Assembly: GCF_030538655.1 (NCBI RefSeq)
Contig: NZ_JAUNTO010000002.1
Coordinates: 62,001 to 126,000, forward strand
Source: Paracoccus sp. (in: a-proteobacteria)
GTDB lineage: Bacteria > Pseudomonadota > Alphaproteobacteria > Rhodobacterales > Rhodobacteraceae
Direction of reading: 5' to 3'
DNA: 64,000 nt
Positions 19,605-28,646 of this stretch are shown here, piece after piece (the first letter of the stretch is position 1; the number at the start of each line of letters is the position of its first letter). Below the pieces are notes generated by a model. It was not told where the DNA came from. It saw only the letters and a list, made by a program, of their open reading frames with translations, and made no database searches. The position numbers and the translations under genes were made by a program.

Positions 19605-20108
19605 ATGAGCGTGCCTGACACAGAACTGATCCTGCCTGTCATGAGGCCGGTGCGACCACATCGCAAAGCCGCTTGCCCATGTGGGGCTGCGGCTTGCGGA
19701 ATGCTGGCAACCCAGAGCTGAGCCGGGATCGTCGCACTTTTTGTGATGGCGGGTTTTACCGAAAGCAGCGGCATGTGTCGTGGTTGCTTCTGGTCGGCAG
19801 GGCGGGCGGTGCTATAATTCGTGGGCCGTCTGATGATCTTGGCGAGCGCTCTGATCCGGCCAGCCGCCTTGGCCAGCGGGGTGATGCTGGCCGTGACCTG
19901 TTGGCTCTACGCCACGCACCCTTAAGGCAGTGTAATCCTGACGCCTGCGCGCATGGCCGCGCTGACGGATCATGCGGCATTGTTTGTCGCAGACGATATA
20001 CGTAATCTGGATGCAAATGGCGGCGCGATGTTCCCGTATATGGCGCAACTCAGGGCTGAGGGGTTGTCGGCGCTCTGGTCCCTGGCTGTGCGGCCCCTTG
20101 CCGCCTGA
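19605..20108 (+). pseudogene. decayed DoxX-family membrane protein
   Basis: From an ATG with GGGAGG upstream the sequence reads MSVPDTELILPVMRPV, then in shifted frames DHIAKPLAHVGLRLA, VMAGFTESSGM, ALIRPAALASGVMLAVTCW and finally ALTDHAALFVADD...LSALWSLAVRPLAA. This is the order expected for a DoxX-type protein of about 150 residues (four membrane helices). Frameshifts and an in-frame stop (after CWLYATHP) disrupt it. It lies directly before an intact GNAT gene. Confidence 0.65.
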
Positions 20109-20158
20109 GGCGCGGCCTGCTCTTGATTAACCGCAGCATCTGCAATGGGAGTTCTGAC

Positions 20159-20467
20159 ATGACCACCATCACCAAAGAAGACGGCACCCGCCATGGTCGC
20201 TATGTCGCCCGCATCGACGGCATTGATGCCGAGGGCGAAATTACCTTCACCCATCGCGGCCCCGGCATCATCAGCGCCGATCACACCGGCGTGCCCGAGG
20301 CGATGAACGGCAAGGGCGTGGCCAAGGCGCTGCTGAATTTTATGCTGGAGGATGCGCGGGCGTCCGGGTTCCGCATTATCCCCATTTGCCCCTTCGTGCG
20401 CGGCCAATATGCCCACCACCCCGAATGGGCGGATCTGTTCACCACCAAACCCGGCGAAGACCCCTGA
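20159..20467 (+). CDS. small GCN5-related N-acetyltransferase (YjdJ/COG2388 type)
   Basis: A 102-residue minimal acetyltransferase. The VPEAMNGKGVAKALLNFML segment is the acetyl-CoA-binding loop and helix, and IIPICPFVRGQYAHHPEW is the conserved C-terminal motif of this compact subgroup, with the cysteine seen in COG2388. GGGAG lies nine bases before the ATG. It ends 11 bp before the isochorismatase-like gene, so the two are probably co-transcribed. The substrate is unknown. Confidence 0.85.
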   Translation: MTTITKEDGTRHGRYVARIDGIDAEGEITFTHRGPGIISADHTGVPEAMNGKGVAKALLNFMLEDARASGFRIIPICPFVRGQYAHHPEWADLFTTKPGEDP

Positions 20468-20478
20468 AGGGGAACTTC

Positions 20479-21126
20479 ATGGCCAAGATCCAGCCCGAAC
20501 CGATCCGTGATCCGGTCAGCGATCGGCTTTTGACGCCGGAAAACTGCGCTATTGCGCTGATCGACTATCAGCCCGAGCAATATCGCACCGTGACATCTTC
20601 CACGCCTGATGAGATCAACCTGAACGTCATCGCACTGTGTAAATTCGCGCGCGCCTATGATGTGCCGGTGATCGTCTCGACCGTTGGCGTTGATATGGGC
20701 GTGAACACCGGCACGGCCGAGGAAATCATGGCCGAACTGCCCGGCGTCAAGGAAATCGACCGCACCGGCGTCAATTCCTGGGAGGACGAGGAGTTTCGCA
20801 CCGCCATTCTGGCAACGGGGCGCAAGAATATCGTCATCGCGGGCCTGTGGACCGAGGTTTGCCTGACCTTCCCGGTCATCGACATGCAGGCCGAGGGGCT
20901 GCACTGTTACCCCGTGGCCGATGCGGTGGGTGGCATCTCGCCGGTCGCGCATGATGCCGCACTGGACCGGATGCGGCAGGCCGGCGCCACGCCGATCACT
21001 GCGATTCAGTTCGGCTCGGAATTGATGCGCAACTGGGCGCGACCGGATTCGGGCAAGTTCCGCGAGGTCCTGCAATGGTATTTCCCGCGCCGCTTTGGCC
21101 TGATGAGGGACGGCAAGATCGGCTGA
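20479..21126 (+). CDS. isochorismatase-like cysteine hydrolase
   Basis: A 215-residue hydrolase of the isochorismatase/YcaC fold. The triad is visible: Asp in ALIDYQPEQ (about 27), Lys in ATGRKNIVIAG (about 116) and Cys in TEVCLTFPV (about 128). The closest known group is YcaC-like hydrolases of unknown substrate. AAGGGGA precedes the ATG. It is the last gene of the surviving part of the hemerythrin-pirin-DoxX neighbourhood. Confidence 0.87.
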   Translation: MAKIQPEPIRDPVSDRLLTPENCAIALIDYQPEQYRTVTSSTPDEINLNVIALCKFARAYDVPVIVSTVGVDMGVNTGTAEEIMAELPGVKEIDRTGVNSWEDEEFRTAILATGRKNIVIAGLWTEVCLTFPVIDMQAEGLHCYPVADAVGGISPVAHDAALDRMRQAGATPITAIQFGSELMRNWARPDSGKFREVLQWYFPRRFGLMRDGKIG

Positions 21127-21310
21127 TCTCGCGCAGGCTGTCGGCAAGACCCGCTGCGCAAGCTGGTCGCGGGGTAGATTGCCGTCATCCTCGAACGGCC
21201 CGCCCGTGAGCGACAGCAATAACCGCCCCAGCCCGGCGCGCCGCGCAGCATACGCAACAGCCAGTGAATCTGCGCCAGCCCTGTGCCGAACCCGCCCGGC
21301 GAGGCTGAAA

Positions 21311-21535
21311 TAACCCCTGACCCTTGAGGGCTGGCAGGTCTGGGATCTGGCCGGCCGGTTGACCGGGCAGATCCGCGCTATCCCCGGCGCGGTCATTGGC
21401 TGGGATATTGGCGTCGCGCTGGCCATCGGACAGGCGCTGGACGTGCCTGCCATTGCTATCGCGCAATTACTGCCGGTGATTGAGGCGGGAATGGTGCGGA
21501 AGCTGAACGAACAGATCGGGAAGGATCAGCCGTAG
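21311..21535 (+). pseudogene. 5'-truncated phage-like gene fragment
   Basis: An open frame of 74 codons bounded upstream by a TAA two codons before the first homologous residue, so no start exists. The translation LTLEGWQVWDLAGRLTGQIR and GWDIGVALAIGQALDVP...MVRKLNEQIG resembles a small protein found in rhodobacterial prophages near tail-assembly genes (DUF7697-like; my recollection). The remaining 21127-21310 shows no recognisable gene. Confidence 0.45.
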
Positions 21536-21544
21536 CCCTGCGAC

Positions 21545-21847
21545 CTACTCCAATCGTCGCTGCAACTGCGCAAAAAAGTGCATCCGCTCATGCAGGACGG
21601 CAATAATGACCGGGCGATCACCGGACATCCAGACAACATAATGATGTTCGCAGCGATGCAGCGATACGGCCTCGGGCAGACCGTCTATGCGTTTGGCACG
21701 CGCTTTACCCAGCGCAATTGCTTCACATCCCGCCTCGATCTGGTCGAGATAGCGTTCGGCCTGATCAGCCCCCCATTTGTCGTAGGTATAGCGCCAGATG
21801 TCCTTCAGGTCCGCCTCGGCGGCGAGCGTCAGATCATAGCGCCGCAT
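21545..21847 (-). CDS. parE: ParE-family toxin
   Basis: A 100-residue type II toxin of the RelE/ParE superfamily. It opens with YDLTLAAEADLKDIWRYT, the typical ParE first strand and helix, continues with ERYLDQIEAGCEAIA, and ends with the HHYVVWMSGDRPVIIAVLHERM strand pair. ParE toxins usually poison DNA gyrase. The start at 21847 is seven bases after the antitoxin stop; an upstream in-frame ATG would run across the antitoxin gene. Confidence 0.88.
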   Translation of the reverse strand: MRRYDLTLAAEADLKDIWRYTYDKWGADQAERYLDQIEAGCEAIALGKARAKRIDGLPEAVSLHRCEHHYVVWMSGDRPVIIAVLHERMHFFAQLQRRLE

Positions 21848-21854
21848 CGGTGGC

Positions 21855-22121
21855 TCAGCGCCCGACCTGCGCGCGAGCTTCGCGGCGGATTTCAGCGAAG
21901 GACTTTTGTGACAGCTCGCCCCGCTGCGCCTGTTCGATCCGAGGGGCAAGAAAATCCGACAGCGCGGCCACGGCGTCCGTGTCGCTCATCCCATGCACGG
22001 CGGGTGCATCGCCCAAAGTCCGGTTCAGGACATAGTCCTTGATGCTTTGCCCCTTGAGGGCAGCGAGGGCCTTCAGGCGCTGGTGGTCTTCCTGGGTGAT
22101 GTCGATCGAGAGTCTGGGCAT
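21855..22121 (-). CDS. parD: ParD-like antitoxin
   Basis: An 88-residue antitoxin. The N-terminus MPRLSIDITQEDHQRLKALA looks like a ribbon-helix-helix DNA-binding domain, and the C-terminal half (LSDFLAPRIEQAQRGELSQKS) is the toxin-wrapping tail. It precedes parE by seven bases in the usual antitoxin-first order. Such pairs autoregulate through the antitoxin. The promoter would lie in the gap before vapC, an AT-richer stretch at about 22122-22200. Confidence 0.83.
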   Translation of the reverse strand: MPRLSIDITQEDHQRLKALAALKGQSIKDYVLNRTLGDAPAVHGMSDTDAVAALSDFLAPRIEQAQRGELSQKSFAEIRREARAQVGR

Positions 22122-22201
22122 GGGCGCAGGCTAACACAACAGAATGCACAAAACAACATTTGAGCGCATACAAAGATCATGGTGAGAACAATCCCTTACC
22201 C

Positions 22202-22582
22202 TCAAACCTTGATCTTCTCGATCACCTTCACGCCCGGCAGACCGTCAAAATGCGCATCGCAAGTGATCAGCGTGGCGTCGTGGGCGCGGGCCGTTGCATA
22301 GACGATGGCATTCGCCGTTGCCAGCTTGTGGCTTCGGCACGCCTCGGCAGCGGCTAGCGCAGTTTCGGTATCCAGCGGCACGACGGCGCAAAGCTGGGTG
22401 AAGGCGATCACCTGATCGGCCTTGTCCTCACCCACCTCGCGGGTCAGCCATTTCGCCAGCTCCAGCTGCACCATGGTCGGCACCAGCCATTCGTCCTGTT
22501 CGGGCAGATGCGGGGCGACCGCCTGCCCGGTCGGGGAATCAATCAGCCATTCGATCCAGGCCGAGGTATCGACCAACCGCAT
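22202..22582 (-). CDS. vapC: VapC-type PIN-domain toxin
   Basis: A 126-residue PIN-domain ribonuclease. Acidic metal ligands are seen in MRLVDTSAWIEWL (Asp5), in LELAKWL (Glu, about 44), in KLATANAIVYATAR and in TLITCDAHFDGL. VapC toxins cut tRNA or rRNA. The ATG overlaps the antitoxin stop (TGATG), which fixes the start. Confidence 0.92.
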   Translation of the reverse strand: MRLVDTSAWIEWLIDSPTGQAVAPHLPEQDEWLVPTMVQLELAKWLTREVGEDKADQVIAFTQLCAVVPLDTETALAAAEACRSHKLATANAIVYATARAHDATLITCDAHFDGLPGVKVIEKIKV

Positions 22583-22794
22583 CAGGCGCGATTCGCGCGG
22601 TCGCGATAATTCTGCGCGGACGCACCCTTGGCGATCCCGGCCAGCGTCTCGCGTTTGGGGACGGGGACAAGCAGCACCCCGGTTCCCTTCGGGATGAAGG
22701 CAAAGGTCAGCCCGGCCTCCCAATGTTGGGCCGTGCGGATCGCCTTGGGGATCGAGATCTGGAACTTCGAGGACAGTGTCGCGGTCTGCGGCAT
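22582..22794 (-). CDS. vapB: AbrB/MazE-type antitoxin
   Basis: A 70-residue antitoxin with an N-terminal swapped-hairpin AbrB DNA-binding fold (ATLSSKFQISIPKAIR) and a C-terminal tail (KRETLAGIAKGASAQNYRDR) that would bind the toxin. It overlaps vapC by one base. The AT-rich TTCGATAATATAAACG upstream (about 22812-22827) is the likely promoter/operator. Confidence 0.88.
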   Translation of the reverse strand: MPQTATLSSKFQISIPKAIRTAQHWEAGLTFAFIPKGTGVLLVPVPKRETLAGIAKGASAQNYRDRANRA

Positions 22795-22895
22795 GATCCT
22801 ACCCTTTTTCGTTCGATAATATAAACGTAAGACGCCGCCGGCCCAAAATCAAGGAACCTCGCTGCCATCGCCCGTCAGATGCTGGACTGGACCAT

Positions 22896-23201
22896 TTAAC
22901 GTTCCACCTGCCCATGGGCTTCGCGCAGGATACCGACGACGGATTCGTGCGCGATCTCCGTTCCGGTCAGGCGCAGGACTTGCGCAACCAGGCGATCCGG
23001 CAGACGTCCCGATACGCGGATGGGTGCGTTTGCGCGATTGGCGAGTGCCGGGCCTCCGTCCGGGCGGAGCCGTACACGCCACTTGTGCACGGTCTGCGGC
23101 GAGACGCCGAATGTGACCGTCCTCTGTCCGGCAACGATGCACGCGATGGTCTGCTCTCGACTGTAAAGCGGAAGGTGTGCCCTTTGGTGTGGCTTGTTCA
23201 T
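22896..23201 (-). mobile_element. IS481-type transposase remnant
   Basis: Encodes about 101 residues matching only the N-terminal helix-turn-helix part of IS481-family transposases: TFGVSPQTVHKWRVRLRPDG, then PALANRANAPIRV and RLTGTEIA. The DDE catalytic core is missing because the frame stops at 22896. No flanking terminal inverted repeats could be identified. It is a dead fragment next to the vapBC promoter. Confidence 0.72.
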
Positions 23202-23352
23202 CCGATAAAGTTCTCGGCTGAAGTTTGGCAATTGCAGCCTAACCCCGACTCGGGGAAAAACTGATGACAGTTAATCGTTCGAGACCCGAACAACGATATA
23301 CGCCCTTGCCAGCGATCAAGCCCGCGCGCATCCCTTGCAGACAGGTGACAAG

Positions 23353-24309
23353 ATGAACCAGACGACCAGCCACGATCACGATCACGATCATCACCACGCC
23401 GGGCACAGCCACGCGCCGCAGGTGACAGGGGCGAATGAACGGCGCATTGCGATCGTGTTTGCGATGACTGCCGGATATGCGCTGGTGCAGGCCGTTGGCG
23501 GTTGGCTGTCGGGGTCTTTGGCGCTGATTGCCGATTCCGGGCATATGGTGTCGGATGCGGCGGCGCTGTTGCTGGCGCTGATTGCCTATCGCGTGGCACG
23601 GCGGGCGGCGACGCCTCGGGTCAGCTATGGCTTTCACCGGGTGCGGGTGCTGGCGGCGTTGGCCAATGGCGCCACGCTGTTGCTGCTGGTGGCGTGGATC
23701 GCGTGGGAGGCGGTGGCCCGGTTCCGCCAGCCCATCGAGGTTCTGGCCGGGCCGATGCTGATCGTCGCCGCCATCGGGCTGGCGGTGAACATCGCCGGGT
23801 TTGCGATCCTGCGCGCGGGCGACAGCGGCGACGGCAATCTGCGCGGTGCCATGCTGCATGTGCTGGGCGATCTGCTGGGGTCGGTGGGGGCCATCGCCGC
23901 AGCCATTGGTATCATGCTGACCGGCTGGACGGTGCTGGACCCGATCCTGTCGGTGCTGGTGGCGCTGCTGGTGGTGCGCTCGGCATGGGGGTTGGTGCGC
24001 GCTTCGGTCTTCACGCTGATTCAGGGCACGCCCACGCATATCGACCCGGATGCGGTGCTGGCCGATCTGGTCGGCCTGCCCGGCGTGGCCGAAGCGCGGC
24101 ATTTTCACGCATGGGCGCTGGCCGACAGCCGCGCGGTGGCCACTGTCCATGTCAGCCCCGCACCCGGCACCGATCCGCTGAGTCTGCCGCCCGTCGTTGC
24201 CGCATGGCTGGCCGAGCGCCACGGCGTAGCACATGCCACGGTCGAGGTGAACGCCCCCGGTGCCATCCGCGACGCCGAGCAACCGCCAAGCCATGAGCAC
24301 GGGGCATAG
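23353..24309 (+). CDS. cation diffusion facilitator (ZitB/CzcD-like)
   Basis: A 318-residue CDF metal exporter with six predicted membrane helices. The N-terminus is histidine/aspartate rich (SHDHDHDHHHAGHSH), as in zinc transporters. The metal site is SLALIADSGHMVSDA (Asp near 56, His near 59) with a second ligand pair in MLHVLGDLLGS. A cytoplasmic C-terminal domain (about 220-300) carries further histidines. It probably exports Zn2+ (or Co2+/Cd2+) by proton exchange. The ATG at 23353 follows CAGGTGA. Confidence 0.9.
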   Translation: MNQTTSHDHDHDHHHAGHSHAPQVTGANERRIAIVFAMTAGYALVQAVGGWLSGSLALIADSGHMVSDAAALLLALIAYRVARRAATPRVSYGFHRVRVLAALANGATLLLLVAWIAWEAVARFRQPIEVLAGPMLIVAAIGLAVNIAGFAILRAGDSGDGNLRGAMLHVLGDLLGSVGAIAAAIGIMLTGWTVLDPILSVLVALLVVRSAWGLVRASVFTLIQGTPTHIDPDAVLADLVGLPGVAEARHFHAWALADSRAVATVHVSPAPGTDPLSLPPVVAAWLAERHGVAHATVEVNAPGAIRDAEQPPSHEHGA

Positions 24310-24430
24310 CTGATCGCCATTACCCGTCCGGGCAGGTCATGGCTTGTTGGCGGCAACGGCAGAATCGCCTGCATCCGGCAGCGGCGGCGCGGCCATTCTG
24401 GCCCCGCCCGCCCGGCATCAGGAGATCGCC

Positions 24431-25902
24431 ATGACCACGCCCGACCTGTCCCGTATCCGCAATGCCGCCCTGCGCGACCGGATCATGACCGCAGATGAGA
24501 CGGCGGCGATTCCGGCTTTACCCGCGCGGGCGAGGCCAAGGCGGTGCCGATGGCACTGGCCGAACGGGCACGGCAGCATCCGTTGCAGATCACGCTGATG
24601 ACCGGGGCCAGTCTTGGCAATGATCTGGACAAGACGCTGACCGAAGCTCATGTCACCGCGCGCCGCATCCCGTTTCAGTCCGACCCGGCACTGCGTCGGG
24701 CGATCAACGCGGGCGAGGTGATGTTCATCGACCAGCACTTGTCGGAAACCGTCGAAATGCTGCGCACGCGGCAATTGCCGCCGGTGGATATTGCCGTGAT
24801 CGAGGCGGTGGCGATCACCGAAGGCGGTGGCATCGTGCCCACTACATCGGTTGGCAATTCGGCCAGCTTTGCGATTCTGGCGGATAAGGTGATCGTGGAA
24901 ATCAACCTCAGCCAGCCCGAGGCGCTGGAGGGGCTGCACGACATCTATATCCCCACCTGGCGCCCGAACCGGATGCCGATTCCGGTGGTCGCCCCCGAAA
25001 GCCGGATCGGCCTGCCGTTCATCCCCGTGCCGCCCGAAAGGATCGCCGGTATCGTTCTGACGCAAAAGCAGGACAGTTCCGCGACCATTCTGGACCCCGA
25101 TGATGAGACCCGCGCCATCGCCCGGCATCTGTCGGATTTTCTGCTGAACGAGGTGGCGCAGGGGCGGATGACGAACCGGCTGCAACCGCTTCAGGCCGGG
25201 ATCGGGACCATCGCCAATGCAGTGCTGCACGGCTTTATCGACACGCCCTTCCACGATCTGAAGCTGTATTCCGAGGTTTTGCAGGATTCGACCTTCGATC
25301 TGTTCGACGCGGGCAAGCTGGATTTCGCATCCGGGTCGTCGATCACATTATCGGCGGGGCGCTATCACGATTTTCTGGCGCGTCTGCCGGAATATAAATC
25401 CCGGCTGATCCTGCGCCCGCAGGAAATTTCCAACCACCCCGAGGTCGTGCGCCGTCTGGGCTTGATCGCCATCAACACGGCGCTGGAGTTCGATATTTAC
25501 GGCAACGTGAACTCTACCCATGTGCGTGGCAGTCAGATGATGAACGGCATCGGCGGATCGGGCGATTTCGCGCGCAATGCCTATTTGTCGGTGTTCGTGA
25601 CCAAATCCATCGCCAAGGGCGGGGCGATTTCATCGGTCGTGCCGATGGTGTCGCATGTCGATCATACCGAACATGACGTGGATATTCTGGTGACGGAACA
25701 GGGGCTGGCCGATCTGCGCGGACTGGCCCCGCGCGAACGGGCGCGGCTGGTGATCGACAACTGCGCCCACCCCGACTGGCGCGACGATCTGAACGATTAT
25801 GTGCAGCGCGCCAATGCCCGTGGCGGCCATACCCCGCATTTGCTGGACCAAGCCTGCACATGGCATGAGAATTTGCGCCTGATCGGGCGGATGCGCGATT
25901 AA
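24431..25902 (+). pseudogene. acetyl-CoA hydrolase/CoA transferase with frameshifted N-terminus
   Basis: A class I CoA-transferase-like protein (ACH1/AarC type) expected to be about 500 residues. The ATG at 24431 follows GGAGATCGCC and gives MTTPDLSRIRNAALRDRIMT...DETAA, then the frame fails. The rest (SGFTRAGEAKAVPMALAERAR to the end at 25902) is in another frame and is intact, including LQAGIGTIANAV and the catalytic-glutamate context LYSEVLQDS. Residues of the usual glycine loop before SGFTRAG are also missing, so a short deletion caused the shift. A 452-codon product from GTG 24544 or ATG 24550 is conceivable but would lack the first strand and loop. Confidence 0.75.
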
Positions 25903-25963
25903 GGCCCGCGCCTTGCCGATCCGGCCCGGTGCGCTATGACTGGCGGGCCAGAGGGAGGCGAGG

Positions 25964-28588
25964 ATGCCCGAACCAGCCGATGAACACCCGCCCGTGACGG
26001 GTTGGATGGCGCGCTTGCGCTATGCCGCGCCCTGGGTGGTGGCGGGGGTGCTGTTTCTGCTGGGCCTGTTCGCGCTGCAACGGCTGCTGGCGCCGGTCGA
26101 TCTGGATCAGATCACCGCGCAGATTGCGGCAACGCCGTTGCATATCACCGGGCTGGCGTTGCTGACCACGCTGGCGGGCTATCTGTGCCTTGCCGGATAT
26201 GACTGGTCGGCGCTGCGCTATATCGGCAAGCCGCTGCCGCTGCCGGTGGTGATGACGGGCGGGCTGATGGCCTATGCGTTCGGCAATACCATCGGACTGA
26301 CGGCGATTTCGGGCGGAGCGGTGCGCTGGCGGGTGTATGCGGGCTTGGGCCTGGGCGGTTATGACATCGCCGCGATTTCCACCTTTGCGGCGGTGTCCTA
26401 TGGCGTGGCGGCCACGCTGGTCGGGCTGGCGGCGCTGGCGCTGTATCCGACGGCGCTGGCGATGCTGCTGCCCCTGCCGCCTGCGTCGATCCGTCTGCTG
26501 GCGCTGGCGGTGATCGCGGCCATGGTGCTGCCGCTGATCTGGGCCTCGGCCACAGGGCGGGCGTTGCGCATCCGGCGGCTGGAACTGCGTGCACCCTCGT
26601 TGCCGATTCTGGGCGGGCAGGTGGCGATCAGCATCGGTGACATGTGCTTTTCGGCGCTGACGCTGTATCTGTTTCTGCCGGTGACGGATTACGGTTTTTT
26701 CACCTTTCTGGCGGTTTTCGCCGCCGCCACCATGGCGGGGATCATCAGCCATGTGCCCGGCGGCATCGGCGTCTTTGAAACGATCATCATCGCCGCCATG
26801 CCCGCAGGCACGCCCGTTGGCCCGGTGGCGGCGGCGCTGCTGTTGTATCGGCTGGTTTACTATCTGGTGCCCTTCGCGCTGGCCCTGATCCTGCTGTCGG
26901 GATACGAGGCATGGCGGGCCTTGGGCCGGGGCGCGCCCGACAGCCGTCTGGGCCGGCTGCTGTCCGCGATGGAACCGGCGCTGCGCGCGGTGGCCCCCTT
27001 GGCCCCGCTGGTGCTGGGGGCGATGATCTTTGGCTCGGGCCTGTGGATGAGCATCGCCGCCGTCCTGCCCCCCATGACCGAGGCCGCCGAGGCCGCCGAA
27101 ACCCTGTTCCCGCTGGCCTTTGTCGAAGGGTCGGCGCTGTTGTCCAGTGCGCTGGGGGCGGCGCTGATTGTGCTGTCGCTGGCGGTGGTGCGCCGCTCGC
27201 TGGGGGCGTTCTGGCTGGCGGTGGCGGCGATGGCGGCGGGGGCTGTGGTGGCGCTGATACACGCCGACCGGCAGCAGATGATGGCGTTGGTGCTGGGCAT
27301 CGTGATCCTGCTGCCCTTCCGCCGGGCGTTTCGCCGCCGCGCCATCCTGACCCATGCCGCGCTGACGCCGGGCTGGGTGGCGATGCTGTTGGCGGCGGGG
27401 GCGGGGTTCGGCTTTGCGCTGTTCTTTGCGCATAAGGGCACGGTCTATGCCAACGAACTATGGTGGCAATTCGCCGTCGATGAACGTGCGCCGCGCGCGC
27501 TGCGGGCCGGTCTGCTGGCCAGCCTGATGCTGGGCGTCGCCGGTCTGGTGATGCTGCTGCGCGCGCCGCGTATCCGCCCCGAACCGCCCGCGCCGCAGGA
27601 TCTGGATGCCGCCGCCGCGATCATCGCGGATTGGGGCAGCCCGGAAACGTCGCTGGCGTTGACCGGGGATAAATCGCTGATGTTTTCCGATGACCGCCGG
27701 GCATTTGTGATGTTTGCGGCCGCGGGCCGTTCGTGGCTGTCCTATGGCGGTCCCGTCGGCCCGCATGACGCGGCCGAGGAGGTCGCCTTCAGCTTTGCCG
27801 ATGCGGCGCGTCGGGCCGGAGCCTCGCCCGTGTTCTATGAGATCGGCCCACAGGCGGTGCCGCAGATGCTGGAACTGGGGATGACCCTGCACAAGATGGG
27901 CGAGGAAGCCGTGGTCAGCCTGCCCGAATTCTCGCTCGACGGGGCGGCGCGCAAAAGATTGCGTGCGGCTTATGCGCGGGCCGGGCGCGAGGGGATGGTG
28001 CTGGACCTGATGCCGCCGCCGCATGACCCGGCGCTGATCGCGGACCTGCGCGCGGTGTCGGATGACTGGCTGGCGACGCGGCGGGCACGGGAAAAGGGCT
28101 TTTCGGTCGGGCGGTTCGATGCTGGCTGGCTGAACCGCTGGCCTCTGGCGGTCGTGCGGCATCAGGGGCGGATCGTCGCCTTTGCCAATATCCTGACCAG
28201 CGGTGGCAAGGCGGCGGGGATCGACCTGATGCGCCACTCTGCCAGCGCCCCGCCCGACACGATGGAATTTCTGTTCACGGCCCTGATGTTGCGCCTGCGC
28301 GATCAGGGTTATGCCGAATTTTCGCTGGGGATGGCGCCGCTGTCGGGCTTGATGCCGGAACGGACGGGGCGGCTGTGGGACAGGTTCGGCGCGGTCATCT
28401 ATCGTCACGGCGGCAGCTTTTACAATTTCGCCGGGCTGCGGGCATTCAAGGAAAAATTCGCCCCCGACTGGCGCCCGCATTATCTGGCCGCCCCCGGTGC
28501 CCTGCCGCCGCTGATCGCGCTGGCCGATGCGGCACGGCTGATTTCGGACAACGCTCAGCCCAGCAGCAAGGCAAAGCCCACGGCATAG
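25964..28588 (+). CDS. mprF: bifunctional phosphatidylglycerol lysyltransferase/flippase
   Basis: An 874-residue membrane protein. The N-terminal two-thirds has about 14 membrane helices (flippase domain, with SHVPGGIGVFETI typical of the family). The C-terminal cytoplasmic domain (about 550-865) is the DUF2156 synthetase with two GNAT folds, ending FYNFAGLRAFKEKFAPDW. MprF transfers an amino acid (usually lysine or alanine) from tRNA to phosphatidylglycerol and flips it outward, lowering surface charge and cationic peptide binding. Length is standard. It stands alone. Confidence 0.94.
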   Translation: MPEPADEHPPVTGWMARLRYAAPWVVAGVLFLLGLFALQRLLAPVDLDQITAQIAATPLHITGLALLTTLAGYLCLAGYDWSALRYIGKPLPLPVVMTGGLMAYAFGNTIGLTAISGGAVRWRVYAGLGLGGYDIAAISTFAAVSYGVAATLVGLAALALYPTALAMLLPLPPASIRLLALAVIAAMVLPLIWASATGRALRIRRLELRAPSLPILGGQVAISIGDMCFSALTLYLFLPVTDYGFFTFLAVFAAATMAGIISHVPGGIGVFETIIIAAMPAGTPVGPVAAALLLYRLVYYLVPFALALILLSGYEAWRALGRGAPDSRLGRLLSAMEPALRAVAPLAPLVLGAMIFGSGLWMSIAAVLPPMTEAAEAAETLFPLAFVEGSALLSSALGAALIVLSLAVVRRSLGAFWLAVAAMAAGAVVALIHADRQQMMALVLGIVILLPFRRAFRRRAILTHAALTPGWVAMLLAAGAGFGFALFFAHKGTVYANELWWQFAVDERAPRALRAGLLASLMLGVAGLVMLLRAPRIRPEPPAPQDLDAAAAIIADWGSPETSLALTGDKSLMFSDDRRAFVMFAAAGRSWLSYGGPVGPHDAAEEVAFSFADAARRAGASPVFYEIGPQAVPQMLELGMTLHKMGEEAVVSLPEFSLDGAARKRLRAAYARAGREGMVLDLMPPPHDPALIADLRAVSDDWLATRRAREKGFSVGRFDAGWLNRWPLAVVRHQGRIVAFANILTSGGKAAGIDLMRHSASAPPDTMEFLFTALMLRLRDQGYAEFSLGMAPLSGLMPERTGRLWDRFGAVIYRHGGSFYNFAGLRAFKEKFAPDWRPHYLAAPGALPPLIALADAARLISDNAQPSSKAKPTA

Positions 28589-28644
28589 CCAATTGCCAGC
28601 AGGATCAGCGCGGCAGCCAGACATCGGGCAAGCAAGGGGCGCAT
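28555..28644 (-). CDS. possible 29-residue single-span membrane peptide
   Basis: MRPLLARCLAAALILLAIGY... to LLLG is a positively charged start followed by one hydrophobic helix. Its ATG lies two bases after the stop of the upstream reductase gene, which suggests translational coupling. It overlaps the 3' end of mprF by 34 bp on the opposite strand. No strong ribosome binding site is seen. Confidence 0.4.
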   Translation of the reverse strand: MRPLLARCLAAALILLAIGYAVGFALLLG

Positions 28645-28646
28645 GG

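Noticed and set aside
22802-23280. Complete IS481 element with terminal inverted repeats
   Set aside because: Only the transposase N-terminal part remains and no matching terminal repeats were found on either side.
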